DNA of 17,253 bases from Zarea fungicola (GCA_900169235.1 FWCC01000150.1:1-17253), one strand, 5' to 3'; positions 1-9,937 are shown, numbered from the stretch's first letter. Notes: generated from the letters alone by a model not told the origin. Numbers and translations: made by a program.

Positions 1-20
1 AATTACCTGGACCCACTGTA
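1..20. repeat. Tc1/mariner-type terminal repeat end plus TA
   Basis: The first 18 bases (AATTACCTGGACCCACTG) closely match the 3' end of the Tc1 element at 12659-12677 (AATTACTTGCGACCCACTG), with one small difference block, and both end in CACTG followed by TA, the usual Tc1 target-site duplication. This suggests the window opens just inside the right end of a related element whose body lies outside the window. Confidence 0.5.
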
Positions 21-1243
21 GTTTGTTGGCCATGAAAATTAGTAATGGGGGGGCGCATTGACCAAGAAGGGCAGATTTTGGGTTTTCAGGAGTAAACTTA
101 AAATGGTGGCGTGATTCCAAGTTGTGGGTATGGAAGGGCTTGCCATCCTGGCAAAGCTGTAATCCATCGAAGCCGAACATACAATTGAAAATATATATAT
201 TTCTGAGTGTGAATTCCAGTCTTAACCATTCTTCTCTTCTACACAGTTGGAGCATTACTCAGAAATAAAAGTTTAACGATAAGTACCTCAGAAACGCATA
301 AAGTTGTTGGGTTATGGCATTTTCTACCAACTCGCTTCGCATGCCAACCTGCTGCGTGCCTTTCTTCTCGGCCAGCGCCACTACGAGTCAATTAGATTCT
401 TAGGCACTAATAATTGGGTAAGCATTATCAGCTAGACTCGATGTAGTTTAACCAGGCCAATGCACAATGGTCATGTGGCCACCGTGGCATGCCTATATTA
501 TCGCTACGCTTGTCACTCTCTACAGAGCAACGTGATGGTCAGCTTCGTCGCCGAATATGGAGAATATGAGCAAAATGGAAAATTATGGGAAGGGAGATGC
601 CGTCCAAATCATGGTATCAACCAACGGAAGACTTCTTAATGGGAGAAACCAGGGCCTTGGATGGAGAACAAGGCAGCTTGGCGGCTACATCAGTGACAGC
701 TCCCTTCAGCACTTGTCCCAAAATCTTTTCAGGTGTGAGGAGCAATGTGGTCGTTCGAAGGCTGCGCATGAAGATGTCATAGTGTCTGACCAAAAACGGA
801 ATTCTATGGACCAATGTCGATGGACAGATTTTACACCTGCGTCTAGCCCGTCCGCTACAGCAGCAAATCAGCACGAGCCACAAACGTGAATGGTTGTGTT
901 TAGTGAGAGCCGCACTAGAAAGCGGCTAAAATGGGAAGCAGCCCACGGAACCTGTCTAGCTCGGAAACCATAGATCGCAACTCGGACGGCTCAATCTTCG
1001 ATGAGAAAAGCGAAGGCGACGACGATAGTACGAAAGGCAACCAGCAGCGCGATTAAATAGGATGGCCCGGTCCATTGATTGAAAAAGACCTGTGTCCTGC
1101 AGAGGCGACCATGACTAATCAACGTCACAAGTTACAACGCAGTGCCTCTGGGCGCTAACGGAGCGGGGTTATACACACATCAGCACGGAATTGTGTAGAT
1201 GGTATCTCACCTGAGAGTCGCAACATGTGCCAACTCTGATACT
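21..1243. other. Intergenic region upstream of the caspase-like gene
   Basis: No gene here can be supported. There is a short AT microsatellite near 191-201. Frames at 557-889 and 585-782 overlap in different registers and show no recognisable motif. An ATG frame at 931-1056 would encode 41 residues rich in Ser, Asp and Glu and starts in a good context (AAAATGG), but nothing else supports it. The last few hundred bases presumably hold the promoter and 5' leader of the caspase-like gene. Confidence 0.4.
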
Positions 1244-4124
1244 ATGCCGTTCCACCGAGTTATCAAACAGCTAAGTTGCTTTCACCGTGAAGAGACCGCG
1301 GCAAGCGACCGCTCGAAGAGGTCACTGCGGCCTCCTGGTAAGTTGGCCGAGGCACTGGTCTGCTTCATATCTTTATAGCAACAGCATTTGACAGACGGTC
1401 AGGTAAATCTCTTAGTGCACAGCCGAAAGGCGAATTGCATATCCAGACACCTGCGTTCCCTGGACATGCATTGCTAATAGGCTGTGATCATGGGCGCTTG
1501 CAAGGAACGAAAAACGATGTGGAGGCGGTCAGCAATCTCCTTTTACAACATGGGTTCCAAATCGAAAACATCACAACACTTACTGGTAGCGATGCAAAAC
1601 GCACAGCGATTGAAAAGGTTTGGAGGTCTCTCCTAACTAGAATTACCGAGCACGATGCCGTGGTCATCTACTACTCCGGGCATGGCGGATATGCAACGTC
1701 CGAGACAGCCCAACAAGGATTACCGACACACTTTCAGTTCTTGGTTCCAAGCGACTTCAAGAATGATGAAGCGGCGGATTCTTGGAAGGGAATGCTGGAT
1801 ATTGAGGTGTCACGACTGCTCTTTGAAACAACTGCAAGAACAAAAAATGTGACATACATTTTGGATTGCTGCCACTCGTCCCGGTTGGGTAAAGCACCCG
1901 GTCACATCCAGGATACGAATGTTCCCGTGCCGAAATCTCATTGTATCACGTTGGATGGTTTGAAATACGCTGAGATTTGGATGGATGCAAAGGCGCGATG
2001 CGAGGCTTCCGACGCTGGTGGCTATCCAGACTTTACCGAGCCCGATTACTGCAATCCTGACGTTGTACGGATCGCCGCGGCAGCAGCGGAGAGTAGCGAC
2101 TGGCAGCGATACGGCAGCGATGGTGGCTGGTCGGGCATGATGACTGACAGTCTTGTCAAAGTTCTCCCAGTTTTAGGCGAGGAAAGGTCTTGGCAAAGCA
2201 TCATGCTCGTTGTCGGCGAGTTGGTCCAACGTGAGTTCAGTGGCGATCCGCAGCAGCCACGATGCGCTGGAGCTGATTTTCGATTGCCCTTCTCCATGAT
2301 TATGGACAGGTCGGCTAGCCTCTGGGCAGACATTCATGAGGATGGCATCGTAATCCAAGGCGGTAGGGCCCTCGGGACTCAGGTTGGGGATGTTTTTACG
2401 TTGACGCAATGGGATAAAATTGGCTACCCTGCGATAGAAGTGCAAGTTACGGATGTATATGGTTTCACGGCAGAGGCAAAGCACCTCTCTGCTGAAGCTC
2501 TCTTTCCAGGTGTAGCATATGCAACACTTTCCAAGCGGGCGAGGCCACTTTCTATAGCGCTTCGACTTTACGATGGCGTGGACGTTGAACAGTTTTCTGG
2601 AAATTTTGTAAGCTTTGGTGCCGATAATGTCGCCGCTGATTGCGAATATATCGCTGAACTACGGCAAGATGGAAGCGACCTTGTTCTGTATGGTCGCGAC
2701 ACCCTCTACCAGCACACTAAGCGAGCTGTACAGCTGGCAAATTGGCCGCGAGATATGGATATCGCTAAGCGAATGGTTCATCTTTCTCAGTGTGTAGAGC
2801 TCTTTGCTCGCGCCCGAAATATTATCGCATTAGGTGCTGGGATAAAATCTGAGTTATTCCGGCCAAAGGTAAGTATCACTCTTGGTCGAATTTCGAATGA
2901 AGCTGAGTCAGCCTTGGAGACGATCCATGCTCGGTAAGTAGTATAGTCTGATCTTATAGCGATTAGAGTGACTTACATTTCTTAGCTCGACCATGTCGAC
3001 CATGTCCACCAACCCGCTCGAACTCGAAGAAGATGACCGGGTGTACTTTGACCTGAAGAACGAACCCAGTGAGGATGAGACAGGTGCGGTATACATAACT
3101 ATACTTAGTGTAGACGCGACAGGTCGCATTAGGATCCTGTCACTCAACCAAGGAGAGAGAGGCATTCGACTATCTCATACGGAGCCTGAACAGTCTCTTA
3201 GGAGAGATAAGCGCCGTGGAAAGGGGTTACCAATCCATTGGCCGAAAGGGATCCTAACCAGGAGAGATTCTGTCATTGAGCACTTTGTGATCGTCCTAAC
3301 GAAACACGAAGTTGATTTGCGGTTTCTCGAGTCTTCCAGTCCAGAATCCATTGTTGAACCAAAGGGCCCAATTGGTCACTTCTTTCTGGAGCCCACGAAT
3401 AGGTATCAGGTTATGTCCATTCGCTATCTCCTCAGACCAAAGCGGCACGTTGCGCCAGAAGGAAGTGCGTCGACTTTATCCGAGCTTCCATCTCCCGAGG
3501 TATTCTTTGATTGGCAGGCGATGCCCGCCGAACCAAAGGTAAGTGCCAGGCAGAGTGTGTTGGTCATTGCAAACGCTCATATCGTGCAGGGTGCCTTTGA
3601 CGAAACTGTCAGATTTCGCAGCCGCAGGCCGCCAACCATTCGAGTTGTGAACCAACACAGATATGATATTACTGTGGTGGTGTCCAAGTACAAGCCTCAG
3701 CGTCGCATAACCGCCGGTGGAATTCAGGTATCACCTTCCGGTGCTGGGGTTAATATTGAGTCAGAGGTAGGGCTTATTGAGTTTCCAAACTGACTATTCG
3801 GCTGATACATGCTAGACCTATCTTTTGCCGGCTACCCAGAAGACCCTTGCTTCTGAGCAGCAAGATCCTCAGAGATGTTCCGCTACCTTTCCACTCTGGA
3901 CGAGAGGTGACGGATATGGGGTCATCACTATCTTTATTGGTACAGGCCCCGATAAAATTCTGTACATCGATAATGACCAAGTAGAAGCAGGGGCAACGGT
4001 GTATTTCAGAGATGCACCTGACCTCTTTAAGGAGCCTGAGCAGCCTTCCAGGCCCTCGCGTTTGCGCTGCAAGCGAGGCAGGCGAGCCGCGACATCTAGG
4101 CGTGTTGCTATGTCAGGGATCTGA
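1244..4124 (+). CDS. Caspase-like (peptidase C14) multidomain protein, five-exon model
   Basis: Proposed exons are 1244-1337, 1385-2933, 2986-3538, 3590-3766 and 3840-4124, which join in frame to 885 residues. The big second exon has no ATG before the catalytic region, so the start must lie upstream. ATG 1244 (A at -3) opens a 31-codon exon ending exactly at a GTAAGT donor whose phase fits. Residues about 50-290 form the caspase p20-like domain: ALLIGCDHG strand, YYSGHGG with catalytic His about residue 131, and LDCCHSS with nucleophile Cys about 194. Known families of this type cleave proteins in cell death or immunity; the substrate here is unknown. Residues about 550-720 (VYITIL...GRIRILS) resemble DUF4384-like beta-rich modules that follow caspase domains in other fungi. 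A further beta-rich tail follows. The extreme basic C-terminus (about 860-885) is the least certain part. No transmembrane segment is seen. The gene stands alone. Confidence 0.85.
1338..1384 (+). other. Intron 1 of the caspase-like gene
   Basis: It has a GTAAGT donor and an ACAG acceptor, 47 nt. It joins the ATG-bearing exon to the large exon in phase 1. An acceptor at 1378 (TTATAG) also keeps frame but gives a 41-nt intron and two more residues. The branch site is weak. Confidence 0.65.
2934..2985 (+). other. Intron 2 of the caspase-like gene
   Basis: A 52-nt GTAAGTA...CTTAG intron with an ACTTAC branch-like site. Splicing turns CG|C into an Arg codon and continues directly into the next open frame, removing the TAA at 2935-2937. 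Confidence 0.8.
3539..3589 (+). other. Candidate intron 3 (frame-preserving)
   Basis: It has a GTAAGT donor, a CTCAT branch-like site and a TGCAG acceptor, 51 nt, phase 0 and stop-free. Retention would add 17 residues without breaking the frame, so both forms are possible. Confidence 0.6.
3767..3839 (+). other. Candidate intron 4 of the caspase-like gene
   Basis: It has a GTAGGG donor, a CTGAT branch-like site and an ACCCAG acceptor, 73 nt, phase 0. It removes the TGA at 3791-3793 and joins a second stretch (GVITIFIG, ILYIDNDQV) with the same beta-rich style as the preceding exon. Confidence 0.6.
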
Positions 4125-5385
4125 TGCAGGATTTCTGCTGCTATCATTTTTTTTAGTACGAGTATTTCCTTGGCGTTGTTTATCATTTTCCTTTTACCAA
4201 GTTAATCTGGTCAAAGTGAAGATTTCACCACTTACCTTCCGTAGCAATCTGCCCTATGTCCTCGTTCTAATGGCGAAAAATGATGTTCCATAGGAGGTAA
4301 AATGTGATCAAATCAGAGCTCAGAATTAAAACTGGAACTCACATAATTGTTATTGCTTTCGCGTGCTCAGTAAATTTTGAGGAGGTTGCTCCTTCGGCGA
4401 AGGAACTGAGGTCGCCTAACTGCAATTGTCTAGGAATACTGTTCCTAATCCCGGCAACACAGGTAGTCAGGTTTGGGTTTTTTCATTGTATTTGTGATTT
4501 CATCTGCTTCATATCTTTCAGTCCCCTGAAGCGAACATCAACGCCTTTTTGGTCTGGCGTAAGTGTTTGAAGAGTGTGTCGATGGGTAAGTTGTCGGCCC
4601 GCGCAGTTGAGGATCCTGGCTGTGCACCAGCTCGGCAGCCTGGCTAGACATACGAATGCCAGCGGGACCGGCCGGCCTAAGCGCCAGGGCCGTTACGGTG
4701 CCTGCCGTATGATTTATGTAGTATTTATGCGGCCGTTCTCATAAAATTGCCCGGAAACAGGATAAAAGCCAACTGCACGAAATTCATTGTCTTCTAGGTT
4801 GCTAAAAAGCTCGTTGATTTGCTGTTTGACGCAGTAGCCATATTTATTAGCCAAGGAGTGTAGCGCCAGTAATGCTCTCGCCCAGGAAGTGCTCTGGTGG
4901 GCCTCTGAGAACCTCGCCGGGCCTGGCACCTGCCTTGTCTCGACAACCTTGGTTCTGTCATTGCGCACTCGGCATGTGCCAGCCCCCACCAACTGCGTAG
5001 CAATGGCAATGTAGCCCGCCAAAGCTTACGAGTTAATGCGTTAACTAGCGCTTTCTGGCTAGGTCTGCATGTCCGTTTCGGTGCTCTGGTGAAGTTGCCA
5101 TCTTCGGCCTGCGTTTGTGGCTTTTGGCTGTAGTCGCCTGGCCCGTTGTTGCTGGCCATGGCTGCTTTCTTGCCGAAATCAATCCCTACTAAAATTAGTA
5201 TGTTGGTACACATGTGGGATTTCAGTCCAGCTGACGATCAACGGAAAAGTGATCATCCTGCGCAAAGGGCGGTAAGCCGCTCAATTCGGAACTTGCATAT
5301 TTGCAAAATGCATGCTGAAAATTTCTGGCATACTACATCTAAAAACCCCGACAACGAGCAGTCTCCGCCAGCCTCGGTGCATTTT
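4125..5385. other. Gene-poor region with one weak minus-strand frame
   Basis: No recognisable family was found. On the minus strand 5022-4714 is an ATG-started 102-codon frame with a helical-looking middle (SWARALLALHSLANKYGY). An overlapping frame from 5213 starts with LVGIDFG, reminiscent of an Hsp70 phosphate-binding segment, but nothing after it fits Hsp70. Both are listed only as possible remnants. Confidence 0.35.
4714..5022 (-). CDS. Hypothetical 102-residue ORF, unrecognised
   Basis: The frame starts with ATG and ends in TAA. The N-terminal half is Arg/Thr-rich and the C-terminal half reads like an amphipathic helical segment followed by NLEDNEFRAVGFYPVSGQF. Codon use looks unremarkable rather than random. 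A longer frame overlaps it in another register, and no family is recognised. It could be an isolated exon of a decayed gene. Confidence 0.25.
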   Translation of the reverse strand: MAGYIAIATQLVGAGTCRVRNDRTKVVETRQVPGPARFSEAHQSTSWARALLALHSLANKYGYCVKQQINELFSNLEDNEFRAVGFYPVSGQFYENGRINTT

Positions 5386-5730
5386 TCAGCCATCAATAAA
5401 CTTTTCAATCGCTTCTCCTGTCGATTCTCCTCTATCTGCTGCCTTGCTGTTCCTCCTCTTCGCCCTGTGGAAGTGCTGATGCGTGATTGCGTCGCGCCGC
5501 AACCACAGGACGACTGCTAACTTGTCACTGGACAGTGCGTGGATGCCGCGTTAGCTTGCTACATGCGCCTTTCATGCTGTACGTGTAGCTTGACGTACGT
5601 TACAGTGGACGAACCGAAGAGCTGAAAGGCGCAGCTGTTGAAAAGCAATGTACATGCCCATGATTCCGACAACGACGGAAACAAGTCCGAAAACGATAGC
5701 CACGATTGTTGATGCATCGATATCTCCCAT
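5386..5730 (-). CDS. Small single-pass membrane protein, two-exon model, 85 aa
   Basis: On the minus strand ATG 5730 (A at -3, G at +4) opens MGDIDAS followed by a strongly hydrophobic stretch (about residues 8-30: TIVAIVFGLVSVVVGIMGMY) and a basic flank (FQQLRLSALR), a typical N-out/C-in single transmembrane segment. Unspliced, the frame stops at 5572 (52 aa). Splicing 5603-5517 joins it in frame to VVLWLRRDAITHQHFHRAKRR and a charged tail ending at TGA 5386-5388, giving 85 residues. The intron contains a canonical GCTAAC branch site. Small proteins starting with this kind of short acidic leader plus hydrophobic segment are common in ascomycete accessory regions. Function is unknown; location is inferred to be a membrane with a basic cytosolic tail. 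The splice sites are inferred. Confidence 0.5.
5517..5603 (-). other. Candidate intron of the small membrane-protein gene
   Basis: An 87-nt interval with donor GTAACG (5603), branch GCTAAC (about 5553-5548) and acceptor GTTAG (5517). It is phase 1 and gives an open frame across the junction. Confidence 0.45.
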
Positions 5731-8018
5731 CGTGAGTGGTATTGTGTCGCATTTAGTTGGCTACCAAGAAAATCATCCCCAATGAAGGTTGCGAGGATAC
5801 TTTATTACCCAGACTTGCTCTCACCGACTGTTCATTTTTGATTGTTTGCTGCGGGTGATTGCATGGCCGTGCTGTACAATCCTGACATTCAGTTGCCGCC
5901 ATGAGCCAGCAGCTTTCACTTTCCATGGAGGATAGTTGCGCCTTGGGGTTTCTGACAGAAAGCCATGGTGGCGAGTCAGGCTGTTTGGTTCTGTTGCGAG
6001 ATCGTCGTTGAGGTCGGCGGCAGCGGAAATATCCTCCATCCGCTTTGGGCTGCGTATTTAATCTAGCCGATTGGGGTGTTGGGGAGGTATCAGGATACCA
6101 GTCTGGGTCATGGCTCGCAGTGCCACATTTGTATCCGCTTGACAGTCCGTTCTGGCTATGAAAGGCTCCAAAATCATCTGCTGGACCTTTAGATAAGCAG
6201 ATTGTCTGTCTTCACTGCCACCGGTCAAGGGGTAACATAGGCATACGCAGCTCTCTTTGGTCATTTATTATACCATTATCTACACACATAATGGCACAAT
6301 AATGAACTCAAACCTTTACGGGATATTGTGACAAAAAGCTGGTGATATTAACTTGCGCGTCATGTCTCACGACAGGTGCCAAATCCGAGTTCCAGTTTCT
6401 TCTTCCCTGACGCAGCTTAGGTATTTGAACGCTACGCCCTCGTTATGGGTGAATTGTTGAATAAGATAGAATAGGATGCACTAGTTATGATAGGTAAGCA
6501 TCAAAAAGCACAGCAGGGCCATTGAAAAGCAAGGTAGGAGGTGGACAAATACGACTCAACCGTTGCTGCACATGCCCGCTGCAGTGGGTCGGCAGGTTTC
6601 GGGTCGCAGAATTGAAGATTGTATGCAGTCTGCTTACCGACGTGAAATGAGCAAGCTCTGGGGAACGTCGGAGTTGGAGGAACAAGTGTATTTCGAAGAG
6701 TTGGTTTTACCTCCAAAATCGGTGGTGTTGTCCAGACGCTGCTCCTGCCAACGTCGGCCGTAAATCCTCCTGCCAGTGGCCCAACCACCTAACAATGGCT
6801 TCAGAAGCCTGGTGCGGGAGCCTATTTGCAGAAAATGGTTTAAGTATCAGGAGCATAAAGTCGACATATTAAACTGAGTTAAGCTTGGTCGCCTCGTCGC
6901 GATACTCTAGGATTAGTTGGTAATTGCGTTTTCGCGAAGTACAATACTTTTCATGTGTGCCATCGAAGGGGTGGTAGCCTTGTGCCCACGTCGGAAGTCC
7001 CTCGGACCTCGTCTTTCCGACTTTGTATCTATGGCCGGACTCGTTCAGGACTGTCATATATAGATTAACTTCTGTAAAGATGTCTAATTTCTTACTTGGA
7101 TAGAATGGACGCTAAATAAATCAACAACAACCGGCAGGCTGGAAATGCCGTCGTTGACTCGGAAAATGATGAGCCTGCCTTTCTTTTCAAGGTGCTGTGA
7201 CTGAAGGCTCGCCACCAGCCTTTTCTAGGCATAGTACCTAGAAGTAAGGACTACATATTGGACGGAGGGAATATCTCCTAGCCAACATTGGCCAATTTAT
7301 CCTTCAATGGCTACGGATGCTGATTAGACAGCGATAATGTCCACAGATTACGTAGTCTTAAATCTTACACATCAACGAGACATTTGATGCTTGGGGCTGT
7401 ATTGCAATATAATTCCGGATCAGCACACACCAGCGACGAGACACTGACGCGCCGGCTCAGCATGACCCCTCTGGAGCTGCGCGCATCCTTGAGACGGATC
7501 CGAAAGTGCTCAGAGCGCCGAAGACTGCTCTGGCAGCTTCTATACCCGCGCCCGTGGCGCTTCCAGGCGAAGCCACTTCCTCCCACGCACGATGTGTTCA
7601 CGGTGGCCGCAAAGGCAGCGGGCTCTGTACCCAGCGCGTCCCGAGTGCAACGCAACATCCTGCAGCTCCATTTTGTAGAAGCATAGTAAGCAAGCGAGCG
7701 TCATAGGACTCGTTTCTGGCACTTGCCACACAAGAGTGGTTAAAGAAACTAGACATATACCGAAATGAAATGTTGGACATTTTATCCGCGCGCGAAAATA
7801 ATCGACAAAGCAGTAAAGATTTCTAATTATATACAGCTTTTTGGGTTGATCTTAAGTAACTAGCCCGTCAAGAAAATGCATTGTTGAATCAGGCAGAAGC
7901 CAGGGATGACATAAATCATGAACAGTGGGAGAAGATGAGATTGAAAGCAGTGGGAGCTTTGCGAAACATTCTGTGATCTGTCGCCTGCATGAAGTATATT
8001 TGGCTAATTCAACCAGCG
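5731..8018. other. Gene-poor region with scattered unrecognised frames
   Basis: No supported gene was found. Frames that read slightly like protein are: minus 6264-5821 (two halves in one register split by TAA), minus 7057-6869 (62 codons from ATG), minus 6788-6501 (GPLAGG, weakly like an MFS motif), and plus 7387-7686 (GC-rich, Arg-rich). AT-rich stretches lie near 6265-6340 and 7790-7860. This may be eroded coding or repeat DNA. Confidence 0.35.
5821..6264 (-). pseudogene. Possible eroded exon, one frame split by TAA
   Basis: Two ATG-started minus-strand frames (6264-6058 and 6039-5821) are in the same register, separated only by a TAA (6060-6058) and six sense codons. Together they make about 147 codons. 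The segment LSETPRRNYPPWKVKAAGSWRQ looks protein-like, but no family is recognised. Confidence 0.2.
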
Positions 8019-9937
8019 TCACCTCAAACTAAGCCTGACGACATTTCCGCCAGTGGCGATACATAGAGCCTGCAGATTTGGACCTGGGATGGTTAGTTCG
8101 CCATCCAGAGACTTCACATCCACAATGTACATATCTCTATTATCCATCGCAGCGTTGGCATCCTCTCTCGTAAGCCATTCCAAACTGCATTCAAGTTTTG
8201 ATCCTGCACTCCCGTTCTTACCTATTGTGTATTCAAGCTGAATGAACAGCGGTCCTGCCTGAACAGCTGCGACACCGGAAGTGTCGAGTGCGACCGTGGC
8301 CGTACTTCCCTGGCGTGCTGTAAATAGATCCATCTTGTGACACAAGGTCGCGACGTCCTTGTTTGATTCTGGTCGTTCAACTGACGCGGCTTCAGGCTCT
8401 GAAACAGGCTCCAAAGCAGGCTCCGAAGCAGTCGTCGCTTGTATGCTCGGTAATTCTTCCCTAGTATCAACGCTTGACTCCCGCCTCTGTAGCTCTTCCA
8501 GCATGCTCCCTGGCCTGAGCAGCGAACCTGCTGTAGTTGTAGAGTCACCCATTGTCCACAATGTACTCTCACTCGGCTGTGGAAAGAGAGTTCTGCGCTG
8601 CCTCGACAGCAGTGTAGTGACACTGCTGCGAATATAGTTCTCCAAAGTTTGCAGGAAGAGGCGCTCCAGCCCGCTCGGTGAAGGGAACACAGGTAACTTC
8701 CAGGCAGGGTATAGTCTTCCGTGGCACCGCTTCGTGTACACCTTCGCGACTTGACACAAAAATACATTGCAGAGAAAGCACGCCATCTTGCTCGATGCAA
8801 CGACTCTCGGGGCCGGTTTAGGTCGAGTTGTTTCGAGGTAGTATATGAGTTGAATCTCCGCGTGTATTTTCCCGCCAGCCAAAGTTTTGGTACTCTGAGA
8901 CGTGAATAAATCTTCAGCAGATTGTCCAGGTCGACCAAGTAGACGGGCTACTCGCGCAACATTGGACTGATGCCCGTATGCACCCTGCAATCTCGCATAA
9001 GTCGCAAAGAAATCTGGCCGGTAGTCTATAGGCAGGGAGTGAAACGCAGTTTCGGGCAAGCTGACCATGACGATTTGCATGGCTCGAACGACGGGAAATT
9101 TCTTTGTGGTGCGATAGAGAAACCGTGCGGCGTCACGATATCGAGCCACTCTCCAGATCATTTTGAGCAAATTCCTTCGCTCACTAGAGCCCATAAGAGT
9201 ATTTTGAATTGACGATAACATGAGCGATAGGTTATTATTATGGGAAAGCTGGACAAGAGCTTCAACCAGGTCGCAGAGGCGTTGATCTGTTTGGTGCTTC
9301 AGCCACGCATCGACAATTTTGATCACCACTTTGACTTGCCGATGAAACTCAGGAAATTTGCTGCGCAGTATTGCAGACGTTTGTTCCAATAATTGCTTAA
9401 GCGTTTGTTTGGATTTATTGTGCTTATGCGGTGCATATCGCATCCTTTCCCGGATACGCAGTGAACACATGGTCACAATGTCCGTGAAACTGTTTTCTCA
9501 GCATCAAAAACTATCTTGAATTTGATAATGGCTATGCGTGTCTTTGGAATTTATGATAACTCACTCTGCGAAACTTGTGATAGAGAATAGAATATTCTTT
9601 GAAAACCATTCTTGATATCGTTTAAAGTAGAGAGGCCATCGCCATGGCAGGTTTAATTGACGGCGATAATCACCTCTGATCCAACTAATCGCGGCGTTTC
9701 GTGCATGCACAGCGCTGGTATATGATTTGGGTCTTCGCCAATATTAGAAAGGAAGGCAAGAGTATTCACAAAATCGCGTTCCTTGTTAAAAGGGAGAGAG
9801 TATGCCGCGGGGTCGTCATAGGATTGCTGTTGCCAAGTGTTGATTGACGGCTCGACCGGAACGGGGTGTAGAAGATGCAAGAAAGCGATTGCCCCAGCGC
9901 ACAAAATGTCTGGACTTGCTGGAGCGGCATTTGCCAT
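8019..9937 (-). CDS. OTT_1508-like zinc deaminase, two exons, in-frame stop in exon 1
   Basis: The main exon (about 9496-8019) carries the deaminase signature: KIHAEIQLIYYLE (zinc His and catalytic Glu at codons 8864-8857), then RVVASSKMACFLCN with the CxxC zinc pair and CHGRLYPAWKLP, as in fungal members of the OTT_1508-like family (deaminase fold, Iyer/Aravind classification). A helical region precedes it and an acidic Ser/Glu linker plus a beta-rich end follow it. The long frame has no ATG before 9470, but the helical domain continues upstream: ATG 9937 starts an exon (DILCAGAIAFLHLLHP, FNKERDFVNTLAFLS, VIIAVN, then NDIKNGFQRIFYSLS) that splices into it, giving 616 sense codons apart from one TAA at 9655-9653. 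The substrate is unknown; nucleic acid or nucleotide is the family expectation. Either the stop is real and the allele is dead or translated from 9470, or it is a sequence error. Confidence 0.8.
9497..9564 (-). other. Intron of the deaminase gene (boundaries ambiguous)
   Basis: The best donor is GTGAGT at 9564. Paired with acceptor GCTGAG at 9497 (68 nt) it keeps frame, leading into NSFTDIVTMCSL. The stronger-looking acceptor ACAG at 9490, which has a GCTGAG branch just upstream, is in frame only with the weak donor GTTATC at 9560. Stops in the receiving frame at 9506-9504 and 9500-9498 show that some splice is required. Confidence 0.55.
9653..9655 (-). other. In-frame TAA within the deaminase N-terminal exon
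   Basis: Codon 95 of the proposed gene reads TAA between IIAVN and TCHGDG. Reading continues in the same register for 29 codons up to a consensus donor, with a coherent helical segment (LNDIKNGFQRIFYSLS). A single substitution such as CAA to TAA would explain it. Confidence 0.7.

Noticed and set aside
2046..2484. Minus-strand frames inside the caspase-like exon
   Set aside because: They overlap a well-supported plus-strand coding exon and show no motifs; shadows of the real frame.
4794..5213. Minus-strand LVGIDFG as an Hsp70-like protein start
   Set aside because: Only this short strand fits; the TTYSGVAW-type continuation is absent and the rest is Arg-rich with no Hsp70 motif.
6580..6596. 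CAGTGGGTCGGCAGG as another Tc1 terminal repeat
   Set aside because: Similarity covers about ten bases, no flanking TA and no element body nearby; probably chance.
6501..6788. Minus-strand GPLAGG stretch as an MFS transporter fragment
   Set aside because: One short glycine motif without neighbouring transmembrane helices; the frame lacks an ATG and is preceded by a stop.
8222..8938. 238-codon minus-strand frame overlapping the deaminase
   Set aside because: It lies in another register over the zinc-site exon, is Arg/Cys/Ser-rich without motifs and has no independent support.
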